From NCBI GenBank assembly GCA_037951105.1, contig JBAMJV010003016.1:1-64000 (forward strand): a stretch of DNA of 64,000 bases. Direction: 5' to 3'. Numbering within the stretch: position 1 is the first letter of the stretch; each line of letters starts with the position of its first letter. The position numbers were made by a program, and so were the translations under genes. Under the pieces are notes generated by a model. That model saw only the letters and a program-made list of their open reading frames with translations. It made no database searches and was not told the origin of the DNA. This DNA comes from Echinarachnius parma (Eukaryota > Echinodermata > Echinoidea > Clypeasteroida > Echinarachniidae). Shown here piece by piece: positions 22,628 through 34,559 of the stretch.

Positions 22628-23215
22628 ATTGTTATGTTTTTGAAAATAATACAATTTCAATTACTTGTGCACATTTATGCTGAAATCCCCTTTTTGTCTG
22701 TAAATCGCTAAATAATCACTAAACATTAATATATTTGTTTGCCTAAATTAACCGGTTTCGAACGTTATAAATTGCGACAGCCCAGATTTTCTTAATGTAG
22801 GCTATTTCTTTGTTTTTGGAATTACTTATTATTTGTTTTTTAGACTTGTGTTTTTTTTTTCAATGGAAAAAATTATTTACCATTAGGCCTATCCAACCAT
22901 TTTAGCTCAATTTCAAACAATTGCATTGATTAGAATGAAAAATAATCAAGGTTAAGTGTATTCTAGGAAAAAATCCATTTCCATCTAGAATTTGTACACC
23001 AATCACAACATTTAGTGATTTTGGGGCCGACGCTCACTAATGAACGGTCACTGCGTGACTTCGGAACGGTATACCCGGTCGTCGCAAATTTGGTCTCAAA
23101 AGACTTAAAAAAAAAAAAACCCCTATATGAAGTCACGCGGCGATACCTGCGTGCGTTGCGGAATTATCACGCGAAAGGTCGAGCCGCCACCCCCCCCCCC
23201 CCGCCTGGTTAAATA
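22628..23215. other. Possible remainder of a larger GC-rich-ended element
   Basis: gccacc(C)n gcctggttaaa at about 23188-23213 is loosely inverse to ttaaccctaaccaggccggat ... ggccggggtgggg at 21785-21840, so the 21938-22622 element may sit inside an older one. No gene seen. Confidence 0.35.
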
Positions 23216-23514
23216 CAAATTTCTTTTGACATTGAATAAAAAACATAACCATTTCAATTATTACAAAGACAGCACGAATATATAAACCATGTATTCACAA
23301 ACAAAAATACAAAAAAAGAAAACAAATAAAAAAGGGGACAAATCATTGCCCCCCCCCCCCCAGCTCACAAACACCCATAAAAGGTACCTAGCTAGAAACT
23401 GAAGGAAAAGCAGAAATACAACCGAAAATCACATAAAAACGAATATTAACACATGCTCACACAGGGCATGTTTTTTTTTTTTTTTTAAGTTGTATCAAGG
23501 CCAATTTGTAGCGT

Positions 23515-23750
23515 TCTTTAATGGTCTCGGCCCCCAAAACCAAGTAGTCTCGGTCTCGGCCTCGAGATTTGTTGACAGATCTCGGTCTCTGCTTCGAAAA
23601 AATCTTCCACCGACACCCCCTCGAAAAATTTGGTCGACGAAATAGCCCCCACGCCAAGAGCAACACAAATTGTCGCCAATGACAATTCGTGCAGGAGGCG
23701 ACAATTTGTGGTGTGAAATTTTTGACAATTTGTGGTGCAACAGGGGCCGT
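23515..23750 (-). repeat. ACAAATTGTCG cluster and ccgagaccgag repeat (right, inverted copy)
   Basis: On the minus strand it reads gcccctgttgcaccacaaat and then caaattgtcgcc, the same order as 16083 onward, followed by gccgagaccgagac. Four motif copies (one degenerate). It is therefore in inverted orientation to the left cluster 7.4 kb away. Confidence 0.8.
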
Positions 23751-23769
23751 TTTTGAGAAATAAAATTCA

Positions 23770-24054
23770 TTGTCATGGAGAATACAATCAACCATAGGGT
23801 GGTATTACAGAATGCACAAAGCAGTCATGGAACAGGTAGCAGCGAGGCTCTTCGTTCAAGAATGGGATGTAGTCGAACAGACCTACGCCATGGCAACAGA
23901 CGGGTACGACGACGGACTAGGGTTCGACAGCGACGTAATGCAAGGCATGTACGGTCTTCTGGAATTAGCGCACAATTTACGCGGGCATATGCAAATGATG
24001 CGTATGCAAATTAGAGTCAGTCCAGTTCCATTTTTGTGTTCATATTTATATTAA
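23770..24054 (+). CDS. Unrecognised ORF
   Basis: MSWRIQSTIGWYYRMHKAVM to MRMQIRV, 94 codons. Two overlapping frames are open and the composition is less AT-rich. No family recognised; may be part of an unidentified transposon. Confidence 0.2.
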   Translation: MSWRIQSTIGWYYRMHKAVMEQVAARLFVQEWDVVEQTYAMATDGYDDGLGFDSDVMQGMYGLLELAHNLRGHMQMMRMQIRVSPVPFLCSYLY

Positions 24055-25270
24055 AATTTGTATTAAATATTTATGGTACGAAAAAACACAACTTGTATAT
24101 AAAGTCGATGTCAATTATAATTCTTAATGTGATGTTTGGATTTAATTGATGTATAAATAGGGCATTCACTAGAAATAAGGAATATAAGACCACAAATTCC
24201 CCAATTACGGAGATGCGGAGAATGTGCTGCGCGCCTTTAGGTTTGGCATTTGGAGCCGTCATTGTGCTAAATATTACATATTTGGCCTGTAAATGAGTGA
24301 TTTTGGTAGTTACTGACTATTTAAATATGAGTCGGTGCCAAAATATATCACCTTTCAGATTGATAGATTAATCTTTTGATGTTTTTATTTTTGATTCAGA
24401 AATAAGACATTTTCTGTCATTAAATTAGACAGTCGGCACTTCTGCGCTGTGCGCATATTCTCCGTACTTCGCATGCATGCTTTCCTTAATGTACGCAATT
24501 CATGCAGTGCGTGATTTCCCCTACATACGCATAAACCTTACAAATACAAGTAGTTTCCTCAAGAAATCGAGTCACTTGCCAGCCCTACGGGCCCCACGCT
24601 AGATACGCTCTTGTAGCGTCGTTTTGGCTTCACATATTTTTATATGCTGAATTACCTACCCCTATATAAAGGTAAACAAAAACAATGGCAATGTGGAATA
24701 ACAATTAATTAATAAATTACGCTGTATAGCGTCTATCCCTTCGCTTATATGCGAATTCCTTGAGAAATTATAAGATAAATATACAAGTCCAATTTAAATA
24801 GATTAATAACTTGCTCAAGTAGCTTTGTATATAAGAAAGTCATAACAATCATATCAAACTGTGGCGAATAAATAAATGAGATTTGTATTGTGATATGTAC
24901 TTATATGAATAAAGTTCCATACTTTTATTGTTCCTTTAAAAACAAGTTTCATTAGAGTTTTATTGATTTTGTATTATTTGGATAATCTGTACAATCACTT
25001 CATACAAGATCCTTAAATCCCCTTTCCATCCTTAAACCATATACTTTGGTAAAAGAATTCATCGCCCGCACTTATATTATAAGTAACGACCTATAAGACT
25101 CTAGTGATTCAAAGTCTTACCGCTCGGACACTGATTTAATATCCTACTTGAATCCTAGAGTACAAGGGAATACTATCACCAAAAAGGTTGGGTAATGGTT
25201 GTGACGCCCCCTCTCACGACACAACACAACATAAAGATCGTGCAACAAACCAAGAAGAGAGGAATGGCCA
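24055..25270. other. AT-rich spacer
   Basis: No gene or structured repeat recognised. Confidence 0.4.
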
Positions 25271-25339
25271 TTACAATATAATAGCGTGCTTTCGCGCCTA
25301 CATTCAAATTGACATTCAAATTGAGTTTTGTTTTCTTCA

Positions 25340-25548
25340 GTCTAGTAAACCCTGACGAAGCCCTAAGGGCGAAAAATTCGGAAACTATGTTCAATTCATA
25401 AGTTGTTCTTTATTAACGTTTTTTCTGTCTATATAATGTTGTAAGTATGTAAATGTGCTTTTCAATATTGTACGGACTTGCCGAAGAACAGCCATTGGCT
25501 GAGAGCAAGTGACCGTAGTGAAATAAAATAAAACTCAAAACTCAAATC
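25340..25548 (+). mobile_element. Non-LTR/Penelope-type 3' tail
   Basis: cctgacgaagccctaagggc gaaaaattcgg, then gccgaagaacagccattggc tgagagcaagtgacc and an AATAAAATAAAACTC tail. These two motifs are familiar 3' ends of invertebrate retroposons. Confidence 0.45.
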
Positions 25549-25659
25549 TGCTGGCTGAACGGAAAGGGCAATGTAAGAATTAGGACTTGCACATAAGTGC
25601 CTGCAACTCCTTCATGACAATAAGGAGATGAAGGCTTTGCAATAAGGAGATGAAGGCTT

Positions 25660-26045
25660 TGTCTGATGCAACGGAGCAGCCGTTTATAAGTCCTCTCTGA
25701 CTCTGACACTACTATTCGTGTCACACCAGTTCACCTAAACCAAAAGGGAACTTCCTAGAGGATTATGTTATATTCTAATCTTAACCAAGAGTATTTTCTT
25801 TTATCCCATTTGTTATAGACCGTGTTCATTGTTAAAGTCTACGCATTGCGGCTGATTGACTGACACAAACAGACAATCTTATTTACTTCCCAGATCCAGC
25901 AGATGGAGGTCCCATCATATACATACCAGATGTATGCCACAACATGAAACTATTCAGAAATTTGCAGGCCAATGAAGAAATGTTGCTACTTCAAACACTA
26001 CTATCTGGAAGCTCTGAACAAAATGTTGTACTCTTTGAAGTTTGA
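25660..26045 (+). pseudogene. P-element/THAP-like transposase fragment, copy 1
   Basis: DPADGGPIIYIPDVCHNMKL then FRNLQANEEMLLLQTLLSGS, ending in a stop. D-V-C-H-x-x-K-L-x-R-N resembles the D-(P/V)-x-H-x-x-K-x-x-R-N motif of P-element/THAP9 transposases. Copies at 27850-27960 and 28685-28930 and a shorter one at 14880. Confidence 0.4.
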
Positions 26046-26453
26046 ATCATTATACCATGCGGCTTGATAGTGATATCTTTCAAACCAGACAATTATTTCA
26101 AGTACAGGTACCATGCATTTGAATAGATAAATTTATTAGTAATTAATTTATTGTGTTAAAGATTACCATCATTACTTGATATATTGTTCTCTTATTGTTT
26201 TGAATCTCTGAGCATGATCAAAAATGATATTAATTAATAATATTAATGATATTTCTGAGTGATATTGATTTTTTTTTGTGAACACAAAAGACAAATTTTG
26301 TTTAAGAAAGTGGAAAAATCTGCACCCGATGCTAATTCATGGAGAGAGTCCCACTTTAGAAAGAAGGTGGATAATAACACTTCTCCAAAGAACTGTTGTT
26401 CATTTCATCAAATATCAAACAATGGGGTGCGTCAAGTAGAAATTTCGCTGACG

Positions 26454-26669
26454 ATGAAATGGAAGGGACCCTTCCTGGTGGTGACCAAATTATCTGATGT
26501 AGTATATCGGATTCAACAATCTTCCAAGGGTAAACCAAAGGTGGTGCACATTAACAGACTCCAGGGCTATACCGGAGAACCACTGAAAAACCGCAGCTGC
26601 GGCAGAACGTCAGGCGGAATCCAACGAGAAACCGAGCCCCACCTGACAGATACTGAACGGTTGATCTGA
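26454..26669 (+). pseudogene. Ty3/gypsy retrotransposon integrase C-terminal fragment
   Basis: MKWKGPFLVVTKLSDVVYRI then QQSSKGKPKVVHINRLQGYT. K-W-x-G-P-(F/Y)-x-V-x-x-K-L-S-D-V-x-Y-R-I-Q and K-x-K-V-V-H-x-x-R-L are the GPY/F-type end of gypsy integrases. Truncated upstream inside the 257-bp repeat family. Confidence 0.75.
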
Positions 26670-26841
26670 GGTACAACAAGTAGCCCGATACTAACCTATT
26701 CACCAGTTAACTCATCTTGCATACACCATGTTTTACAGATCCAAGAGCTGCAGCTGGAATAATGATGATAACAATATTTTGATTTTCCATTACTTGATAC
26801 TAATCAATGTCTTGTTTTGGATTTTTGTTATTGTTACAGGC

Positions 26842-26985
26842 ATGACGGTCGCTTGTCGAATGTGCAAGGCGGAGTTCCAGAGTTACCCAGAATATCGCAG
26901 ACACCTCCTTCGGGACCACAAGACCACACTAACCTTACGGTGCGCGCTCGCTGCGTTGAAGAGACCGAAGATCGGACGGAAATGA
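26842..26985 (+). CDS. C2H2 zinc-finger exon 1 (transposon-associated?)
   Basis: After an acceptor (ttgttacag|gc) it encodes MTVACRMCKAEFQSYPEYRR HLLRDH: Cys-x2-Cys-x12-His-x4-His. It lies about 170 bp after the gypsy fragment on the same strand and could be a downstream exon of that element or an independent relic. Confidence 0.5.
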   Translation: MTVACRMCKAEFQSYPEYRRHLLRDHKTTLTLRCALAALKRPKIGRK

Positions 26986-27029
26986 GCAAGCCCTTTGCAG
27001 TGACTGCGGATATTGAATTAGTATAGGAG

Positions 27030-27640
27030 AATTTAAATTATCTTGAACGACAGAAAAGCTCCATTGATTATTTTGATCTTTGTGGTTATGTGCTAGATTG
27101 AATTTAGAACAATGTACTCTCTATAAAAGAAAACTACTCCTTGCAGAGTACAAAGTAGAATGTAGAATGGTAGATTATACAGTGAGACCTTGTTATAACT
27201 AGTATGTTTGGTCCTTTAACTTTACCTTTGATATTTTAATTATTGTTGCATAAATAATCACTTATAGTATTAGGACCTTACAGTACCTTACTATATCAGG
27301 TATTTTCGTTATAATTGAGCTCATTTTAAAGAGACTCCACTGTAAAATACATGCAGTAATTGAGTCACGAGATAGGATGATTAATATTTCTTATTACATT
27401 TGATTATATACTTAGAATTTTTATAGTTCTAAACGGATACATACATGATACAAGAATGCTCAAATATATTCAATTATAATGTAAAAATACAGTTAAAAAT
27501 GTTATGAATTGTTGTCATTTATTATGCAAACTGTTTATTATTGTTGCTCAACTAAAGAAATTGTTCACAAATTTTATTTTGAATAAAGTTCCTTAGAACT
27601 TTAAACTTTACTTCCAGAATATTGTAATAAAAGATAAAAT
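27030..27640. other. AT-rich spacer
   Basis: Nothing recognised. Confidence 0.4.
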
Positions 27641-27659
27641 ATTTCAAGCCTTTACATCG

Positions 27660-28660
27660 AGTGGCAAGGGTCATTATTTTTTATTTCATCAAATATATAA
27701 CAATGGGGTGTGTCAAGGAGAAATTTTGTAAGAAAGGGGACAAATCTGCACCCCGATGCTCATTCATGGAGAGAATCCCGCTTCAGAAAGATGGTCAAAT
27801 TAATGCTTCTCCAAAGTAAGAACTAGGACGGCCAGCATACTTATCTCCATCATCACATGGGTAGAAAAACTTCCCAAATCCAGCTGATAGAGTTCCATCA
27901 CTTACATACCAGATGTATGCCACAATATGAAACTTATGCGCAATCTACTGGCTGATGAAGAAATGTTTATTTCTTTATTTATTATATTAATGATATTTCT
28001 GAGTGATTTTGATATTTTTCATGAACACAAGACAAATTTTAAAAAGAAAATGGACAAATATGCACTCGCAATGCTCATTCATGGAGAGAGTCCCACTTCA
28101 GAAAGAAGGTGGATAAGAACACTTTTCCAAAGAACTCGGATGACCAGTTACATGGAGTATGGGGAGGAGATCCCTGAAAAGGGGTAGGGCATGTTGGAAA
28201 CAGTTAGCAAAGATTTCAAGCCTTTACATCGAATGGCAGGGGGCATTATTTTTTATTTCACCAAATATCTAACAATGAGACCTGTGCGTAAAGTCAAAAC
28301 TCAAGAGAAAGTTGACAAATCTGCACCCGATGCTCATTCATGGAGAGAGTCCCACTTCAGAAAGAAGGTGGATAATAACACTTTTCCAAAGAACTAGGAT
28401 GACCAGTTACATGGAGTATGGGGAGGAGATCCCTGAAAAGGGTAGGGCAGGTTGGAAACAGTTAGCATAGATTTCAAGCCCTTACATCGAGTGGCAGGGG
28501 GCATTATTGTTGATTTCATCAAATATCTAACAATGGGGTGCGTAAAGTCGAAATTTCGTAAGAAAGGGGACAAATCTGCGACCCGATGCTCATTCATGGA
28601 GAGAGTCCCGCTTCCGAAAGACGGTCAAAATAACACCTCTCCAAAGTAAAAACTAGGACA
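27660..28660 (+). repeat. 257-bp tandem repeat, 3-4 units
   Basis: tggagagagtcccacttcag at 28081 and 28340 and a variant at 28597, with aaatctgcacccgatgctca, caagcctttacatcgaatgg and accagttacatggagtatgg in each unit. A further unit surrounds the gypsy fragment at 26300-26440. Confidence 0.8.
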
Positions 28661-28684
28661 GATGCTAAATCTCCGTCACCACAT

Positions 28685-28930
28685 GAGAAGGGAACTTCCC
28701 ACATCCAGCAGATGGGAGTCCAGTCATGTATATACCAGATGTATGCCACAATATGAAACTGATGCGCAATCTACTGGCTGATGAAGAAATGTTGCTACTT
28801 GGAACACTGCTATCAAGTAGCTCTCAACAAATGTATCCTTTGAAGTTTGATTCACTATACACACTTTGAGAGTGATTTCCTTCAAACCAGACAACTGCAA
28901 GTAGAAGTACCATGCATATCAAAGAATTAA
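28685..28930 (+). pseudogene. P-element/THAP-like fragment, copy 3
   Basis: tataccagatgtatgccaca atatgaaactgatgcgcaat encodes YIPDVCHNMKLMRNLLADEE MLLL. Nearly the same as 25900 and 27895. Confidence 0.4.
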
Positions 28931-29401
28931 TTAATTATAAATTGTATTATTGTGTTAATGACTATTTTAATTAGTTGAACTCTTCTTCTACAAGCCAATG
29001 GAAGGAGGCATAGATCCTGATTATGATGTCATCAATATGAATGAATTAACGGGAAGAACAAAGAGATCCAAGGCCAACGAGGCAAAGTGGAATATATGTA
29101 TTAAGAAGAATCCACTGATTGAGGATCTCAGCAAAGTAACAGAGGGGGCATGCTTGGCATCTGGAGGTTAAGAGATTTTTTTGATTAAAAAAGAAGACGA
29201 AACAAACGTATTAATTATTATCTTTTACAAGTATTGCGTGAATGGTTTAAATAATCATATTTTCTCCTAAACAAATAAGGTTCTGTGATTGTTGCTTATT
29301 ACATATTTGGAGACCAAATCAGAATCTTACTATTCTGCACTAATGCACACCAGGCCTTTTGTGCTACGTGAGCTAGGAATGAAGATGAGGGGACTGTACA
29401 G

Positions 29402-29590
29402 ATGCCACTGAACCAATGCACGAGGTGCAAGAGTGCCTATTCTACCAGGAGTGATCGCCATCGCCATCTGGAGGAAGCGCATGCAGTCCAGTTAACCTGG
29501 AAATGCGAGTTATGCGCATTTGAGACGGTCAAAATGCGGAACCTTACTGCGGTAAGTGTAAAAAACTGCGTTAACTTTACCGCACCTACG
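29402..29590 (+). CDS. C2H2 zinc-finger exon 2
   Basis: Acceptor ctgtacag|ATG, then MPLNQCTRCKSAYSTRSDRH RHLEEAH (Cys-x2-Cys-x12-His-x4-His) and a second half-finger WKCELCAFETVKMRNL. Similar layout to 26842, same strand. Gene unknown. Confidence 0.45.
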
Positions 29591-30596
29591 GTAACTACCA
29601 GACAGACAACATGGCAGCAGTTCTCTATGCGTTTCGCGTCATCCGAGAGAGAGAAATGAACCGAGCTTGTGTTGTGTAGCGCCCTACGTCGCTTGTTAAG
29701 TATTGTGGCGAAAACAGCTAAATCAATTTCAGCACTCTCTATAACAGAAATTCTCTTTCGGCCTTTCTCTTTTTATTTCTTCATGAATATTTATGCGATA
29801 TATTTTTATATTATAGCGCCTTGCGCATGCACATTTGCATCCTTTTGGCATTACGCATGTTGCTGCAGTAGATGCAGTAATTTTGATACCATCATAATAT
29901 TGTTACGTAATTGCGCGTGCCCTGTTTATTGTTACGTCAAAGCCATCGTTGAAGCCATCGTAGTTATACGTCATACATATTAAGCGCATGTTTATTTTAG
30001 CGCGATATATGCATATATTTTGAAAAGAAAGTAATTTTAAATTGAAAATATCAGAAGACAGAATAACGTCAAGAAAAGGAAACGTTGCAAGTCTGAGCGC
30101 AAGTTTGAATATTCAAGTTCTGCAATAGGAGCCAAATAGTAAGTTTTGTAACATTAATTGCACATTTGTATTAATCATAATAGTTTTGCATGCCTCATAA
30201 AGCTTAATTTAGTATTATTGATAAGTATGATAACTGTATAAAGTATCTTATTTAATAATGTTTGATAATTTGTAGAATATTGTTTGTACTTGAGTGTATG
30301 CTGTGAATCTATATACCATAATGCAAAGTATTGACTATGTTTTCGTTTGTTTTATCTATTTTTGTTATAGATTGTCATCTATTTCTTTGTTCATCACACC
30401 CCAACACTTTCTTCGAACTCATAATAAACTGTTCACAACTCTTCAACTTCTCTATGTGTGAATGTCTGATGATATTGAATGACTCTGAAACTCCTCAAGT
30501 GAGCCAGACAGCAGCAGCAGCATCAGTAGTTCCAAAGTGTGAGTGTGTAAGCCTGTGAGTCTTCGACTGTTCAGCCAAGTGTGAAGGAGTTTCACT

Positions 30597-30825
30597 AAAT
30601 GACCATCTCTTACAAGGCCCCGATCTGACGAACGGACTACTAGGTGTGCTCTGCCGTTTCAGACAGGAAGACATAAAAGGGATGTTTCATAAGTTCTATG
30701 TCCGTGAGGAGGATCGCGACATGCTACGCTTTCTGTGGTGGGAGGATGGTGACCCAAGTAACGATGTAGTAGAGTACAGGATGATGGTCATTGTTGACAT
30801 CTTTACAGATGGAGCAGCTAGCCAA
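30597..30825 (+). pseudogene. BEL/Pao retrotransposon reverse-transcriptase fragment
   Basis: [40 protein letters not shown] then [28 protein letters not shown] and D-R-D-x-L-R-F-L-W-W are diagnostic of BEL/Pao RT. A small deletion before IKGMF removes part of the A motif. The remaining polyprotein is absent. Confidence 0.8.
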
Positions 30826-31129
30826 TTCAAGCAGAAGTTGATGACTGACTATGTAACATGCTCCACACTTCCCCCGAAAAGTTGTACGAACATATATATG
30901 CAACAAGGAACTTCTTCACAACTTCTCAAGAGAAAGGGAGTTGTTGATGGGATCAGAGGATACACAGGAGAGTTCAAACATGCTATGATAACAATTTGAC
31001 CTTAGTACCTAGAACAGGTTGTTGTTTATAATGGGAAGATTCTACTTTCTGTTTTGGATTATCTGGGAGTTAGCTACTCAAGGCCATAAGTAGAAGAAAA
31101 AAAAACATTGTCCTAGCAGACACCAATGG

Positions 31130-31460
31130 TATCCACATGGAGGAAAAAAAAACCAGAGCACGATCTCATCACGTTCTATTGGAGGAAAAATGACACGAGG
31201 ATGAAATGTAGTGGATATGACTCATGACTGAGTAAAGGTGTCATCAAGACAGTCCAGCAATTCTATGAACATGACGACATCAGCCGCCAGGCACCAGGGA
31301 GAAAGGATGTAGTGTCATTGTGGGACGAAAAGGGAACCAAGACCAACCATCAAGAGAGACATTCTAATGTCATCCCTACTTGAGACATATTATGCATTGT
31401 TCAAAGAGGAAAACCCAGAACTGAAGGTTGGCAATTCAAATTTTTGCTGAACTGAGGCCT
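31130..31460 (+). pseudogene. Unclassified transposon ORF, N-side fragment
   Basis: Decayed frames read TVQQFYEHDDISRQAPGRKD VVSLW and TYYALFKEENPELK. Proteins with FY-x-x-D-D-I-S-R-x-A-P-G-(R/K)-K-D recur in many invertebrate genomes as uncharacterised transposon-like ORFs. Interrupted by stops and frameshifts. Confidence 0.4.
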
Positions 31461-31559
31461 ATAAGTACGTTTTCCTTAGCAGCAAACTCCCTTATAACGT
31501 GTGTCTTGATTTTGTAGGTATCATGAAAATGTCATCCTAGCCACCTGTGCAATTCACAA

Positions 31560-31830
31560 GGCCTTTCCCAAGTGGAACCTACTCTCATGATTTGCCAAAG
31601 CAGTTCCTGTGTGGAGAACAATGAGTGTCTATCATGTATGAACGCCCAAGGCCCGCACAGGATATATACAGCTGTGCTGATTCTGCAGATGTGGCATGGT
31701 TTTCCTGGAAGACATGTAGCGTCTGCTCTTGACCTATATTTAACCTCGCATTTTCGCTGCATTTGATTTGTATTGAAATTTGTTCGTCTCGTTTTTATAC
31801 TATAAATATTGCTATTTTCCATGTCATGCT
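31560..31830 (+). repeat. Third, diverged copy of the end of blocks A/B
   Basis: gacatgtagcgtctgctctt gacctatatttaacctcgca parallels 10876-10915 and 13052-13085 (gtagcgtctgcgcttgacct). It lacks the USP-like exons. Confidence 0.6.
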
Positions 31831-32286
31831 TGTCTATTGATTATGATCTTTATTGTCATAATGTAAACTATTATTCATGTCATCATTTGATCACAGTTTT
31901 AATTTCCGAAAGTAAACATTGATATTGTAAATAAGTAAAAATAGGCAATCAAAGAAACACATTTTTGTCAATTGTGCCATTATTTTAGGCGCCTTGAAAT
32001 GCGCCTTCCGTGATTGGTTTATTTTTACGCAAACGCACCATCTCCGTCACGCGTCCACGTGGATTTGTTTGTTTACATCCGTCATCTGTTCAGTTCAATT
32101 CAATCGACTCATCGTCATCGCTTTGTTTACGTCTGCTTAAAGTTATACACGAATTGTTTAACTTTCAAGTTTCGTTATCGACAATGTCACTTCGACATCG
32201 ACACCTTTTGTTTATTCATCCTGGGCTGTATTCGTCATTTTCATCATGTCTTCATGAACTTCGTCGTGTTCGTAAACCATTATTAC

Positions 32287-33253
32287 TAAGCCTGGGTCGG
32301 AACGGACGGAATACCGGAATCCGTCCGGTGTGTGCGTGTTCCGGTTTTGTTTTCTCCATTCCGGTATTCCGATGAAAATCACGGAAAACCTCTTTTTCCT
32401 CAAAAATTCATATTTTGTAGTAGAAAACTAACAGAAGAAAACAAATGACAAAAAAGTACAAGAAAGACGATGTCGAATGCAACTTACAACGACAAGAAAT
32501 CCGCTGCGTTTATATGAAAGCCGATCTAGCGAGTACTATACTACTATGATCGACTAGGCTAGCTACCCCGGCGCGCCCCGCACAGTCATGCAGCTGCTAT
32601 CAGTCAGAGCTAGCTGCGCCGTACCATATGTCATCAAACGTTTCTCAAACGTTGACATCCAGTCCGCCCTCTATCGGTACTAATGCTCCGACACAGCCCG
32701 CCATATCACTCGTATACTTTGTGTGCAGGTTATGGGTCTATTTTCTTGCGCGAGATCGATCCGCCGGGAATTGGGGAAATCCCCAGCGGATGGATCTCGC
32801 GTAGGAAAATAGACCCTATAGCCTGCACGCAAAGTATACAAGTTAGTGTTGACTTATTCGTGTCGTTGTATACTATTAGCTTCAGTTCATGCAGTTTCGA
32901 GCGAGTTAGAAAATGTTCGAGATATAATCAGCGCATTTTTTTTTGTTGCTGTTTTTGCAGGTAATTGTTCTCGTATTTATTTTAAAAGCCATACAAACAT
33001 GTAAGTAAAATAAGAGTCATTTTCGTTCCTTTTCGGCACTTTTTAAGAGTGCAACTTGCTTGCAAGGTCAAGGCAGTTGAGTTGGCCTGTCTCGCAGCGC
33101 GGGGCCTGCATGCCGAAACCATGGCAGACCTTCTAGTGCGTGTTCGTTCCGTATCATTCATTGGCAGATTTTTAAAAATCGGAATACCGGATTCCGACCG
33201 GCACAACACCGGCGGATTCCGGAACAAAAAAATTCCGACATGACTCAGGCTTA
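32287..33253. mobile_element. DNA transposon relic with TAAGCCTG(G/A)GTC ends
   Basis: Inverted ends of 12 bp or more, and ccggaataccg-type subterminal repeats at both sides (ggaataccggaatccgtccg; ggaataccggattccgaccg). Possible TA target duplication. No transposase ORF. Contains the hairpin at 32712-32839. Confidence 0.6.
32712..32839. repeat. 128-bp hairpin
   Basis: gtatactttgtgtgcaggtt atgggtctattttc pairs with gaaaatagaccctatagcct gcacgcaaagtatac. Loop region ccgccgggaattggggaaat. Confidence 0.75.
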
Positions 33254-33397
33254 AAACCAGCTCGACATGTTCAAACATTTATCGTCGCCCCGTCATTGTT
33301 CAATGTAACCGTCAACTTCTGACTTTTGTTCTTAGTACGTTCTTCTTCCATCTTCACGTCTCCACGCCTCTTCAGGCTCGATACACCGGAGCGCGTT

Positions 33398-33799
33398 CTA
33401 CCAACAAAGAATAAGATCCTTGGGCTTCTCAGGATAAACTTCTGGAATTGTAATAAATCTACAAAAGACATTGCCTACAAAACCCTCGTCAGACCTCGAC
33501 TAGAGTATTGCAGCTTAATTTGGGACCCTCATCAGAAGGTACACACTGACAATTTGGAGAAAGTTCAGAGGAGAGCCGCACGTTTTGTTGCAAATGATTA
33601 CAGCAGGACCAGCAGTGTAACTAACATGATTCATGATCTGAAATGGGACACGCTCCAGAAGCGCCGTACGATAGCCAGACTCTCCATGCTGTACAAAGAA
33701 GCACACTCACTAATACCAGCAAACATTTGTCACCTATCGCTCAACAACCAAGATCGAGAAAGGAGGACTCGCACTTCGCTGATCGTTTTTTGCCACTGA
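33398..33799 (+). pseudogene. Non-LTR (jockey/CR1-like) reverse-transcriptase C-terminal fragment
   Basis: NKILGLLRINFWNCNKSTKD, IAYKTLVRPRLEYCSLIWDP, NLEKVQRRAARFVANDYSRT, SSVTNMIHDLKWDTLQKRRT. Y-K-T-L-V-R-P-x-L-E-Y and L-E-K-V-Q-R-R-A-A-R-F are typical of the region behind the RT domain of jockey/CR1-type elements. 5'-truncated, as usual for LINE copies; the AT-rich stretch to about 34010 may be its 3' UTR. Confidence 0.8.
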
Positions 33800-34099
33800 C
33801 TCGTATCATGGTACTCATTTAAACTTTCTTATATATTGCCTTTGCTATATGTTTTATACAGTCAAGATAATATTCCTCTGGCTGCTAGCAATTGTAATTA
33901 TGTACTCTCTCGATCTTGAGTCTTGACTTATTCATGCTATCCATTGCATTGATTTTATCCATCTATTTGACTTTGTGCAATCATTTTAATAAACTTACGA
34001 AAAGGAAATATCTTGTTTACTTTGTGTATTCTTAGCTCTACCTTGATTCCGAGTGGATAAAAAAAAAGGAATTCAATGTATATTTTATACAACAAAAAC

Positions 34100-34550
34100 A
34101 CATGTTTTTGACATTACTAAAGACAGACAATGCAGGACGAATGGTGAAAATTGAGGAGACCGGAACAGACCAGCTCCTAGAGTACATGAGGAAGATCCTG
34201 CCCTAATTTCTGGAGCATTGCTATGTGAAAGAGGGAGCAGGCAGAAGCATACCAGGCACAAAAAACCATGGCAATGTCTGAAGACTTCGACAAACAAGTT
34301 GCCCTGCTGCAAGTCGACTTTTCAGAGAACTTGCCATGCGTCAGCCAAGACGAGATCCAGACCGCACATTGGAATCAGAAGCAAGTGAGCCTATTCACTG
34401 CAGCAATATATCGTAATAGAACTGTGCATTCACCTGTTCTGGCCTCTGACAATCTGGTCCACAGCAAAGAAACCATAGTAGCCTACATTGACAACCTGCT
34501 TGATAGCCAGCCTGGTGGACTGTTTTTGTTTCGTTTTCTACTTATTTGTT
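34100..34550 (+). pseudogene. Unclassified transposon ORF, C-side fragment
   Basis: VKIEETGTDQLLEYMRKILP, DKQVALLQVDFSENLPCVSQ, DEIQTAHWNQKQVSLFTAAI, SDNLVHSKETIVAYIDNLLD. The (V/I)-D-F-S-E-N ... Q-x-x-H-W-x-x-x-Q-V-x-L-F-T ... S-D-x-L-x-H-x-K block belongs to the same uncharacterised protein family as 31130, so both are probably parts of one element split by the 32-34 kb insertions. Confidence 0.45.
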
Positions 34551-34559
34551 AAACTTGCT

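Noticed and set aside
32010..32375. 121-residue ORF
   Set aside because: No recognisable domain, and its 3' part runs into the transposon end at 32287.
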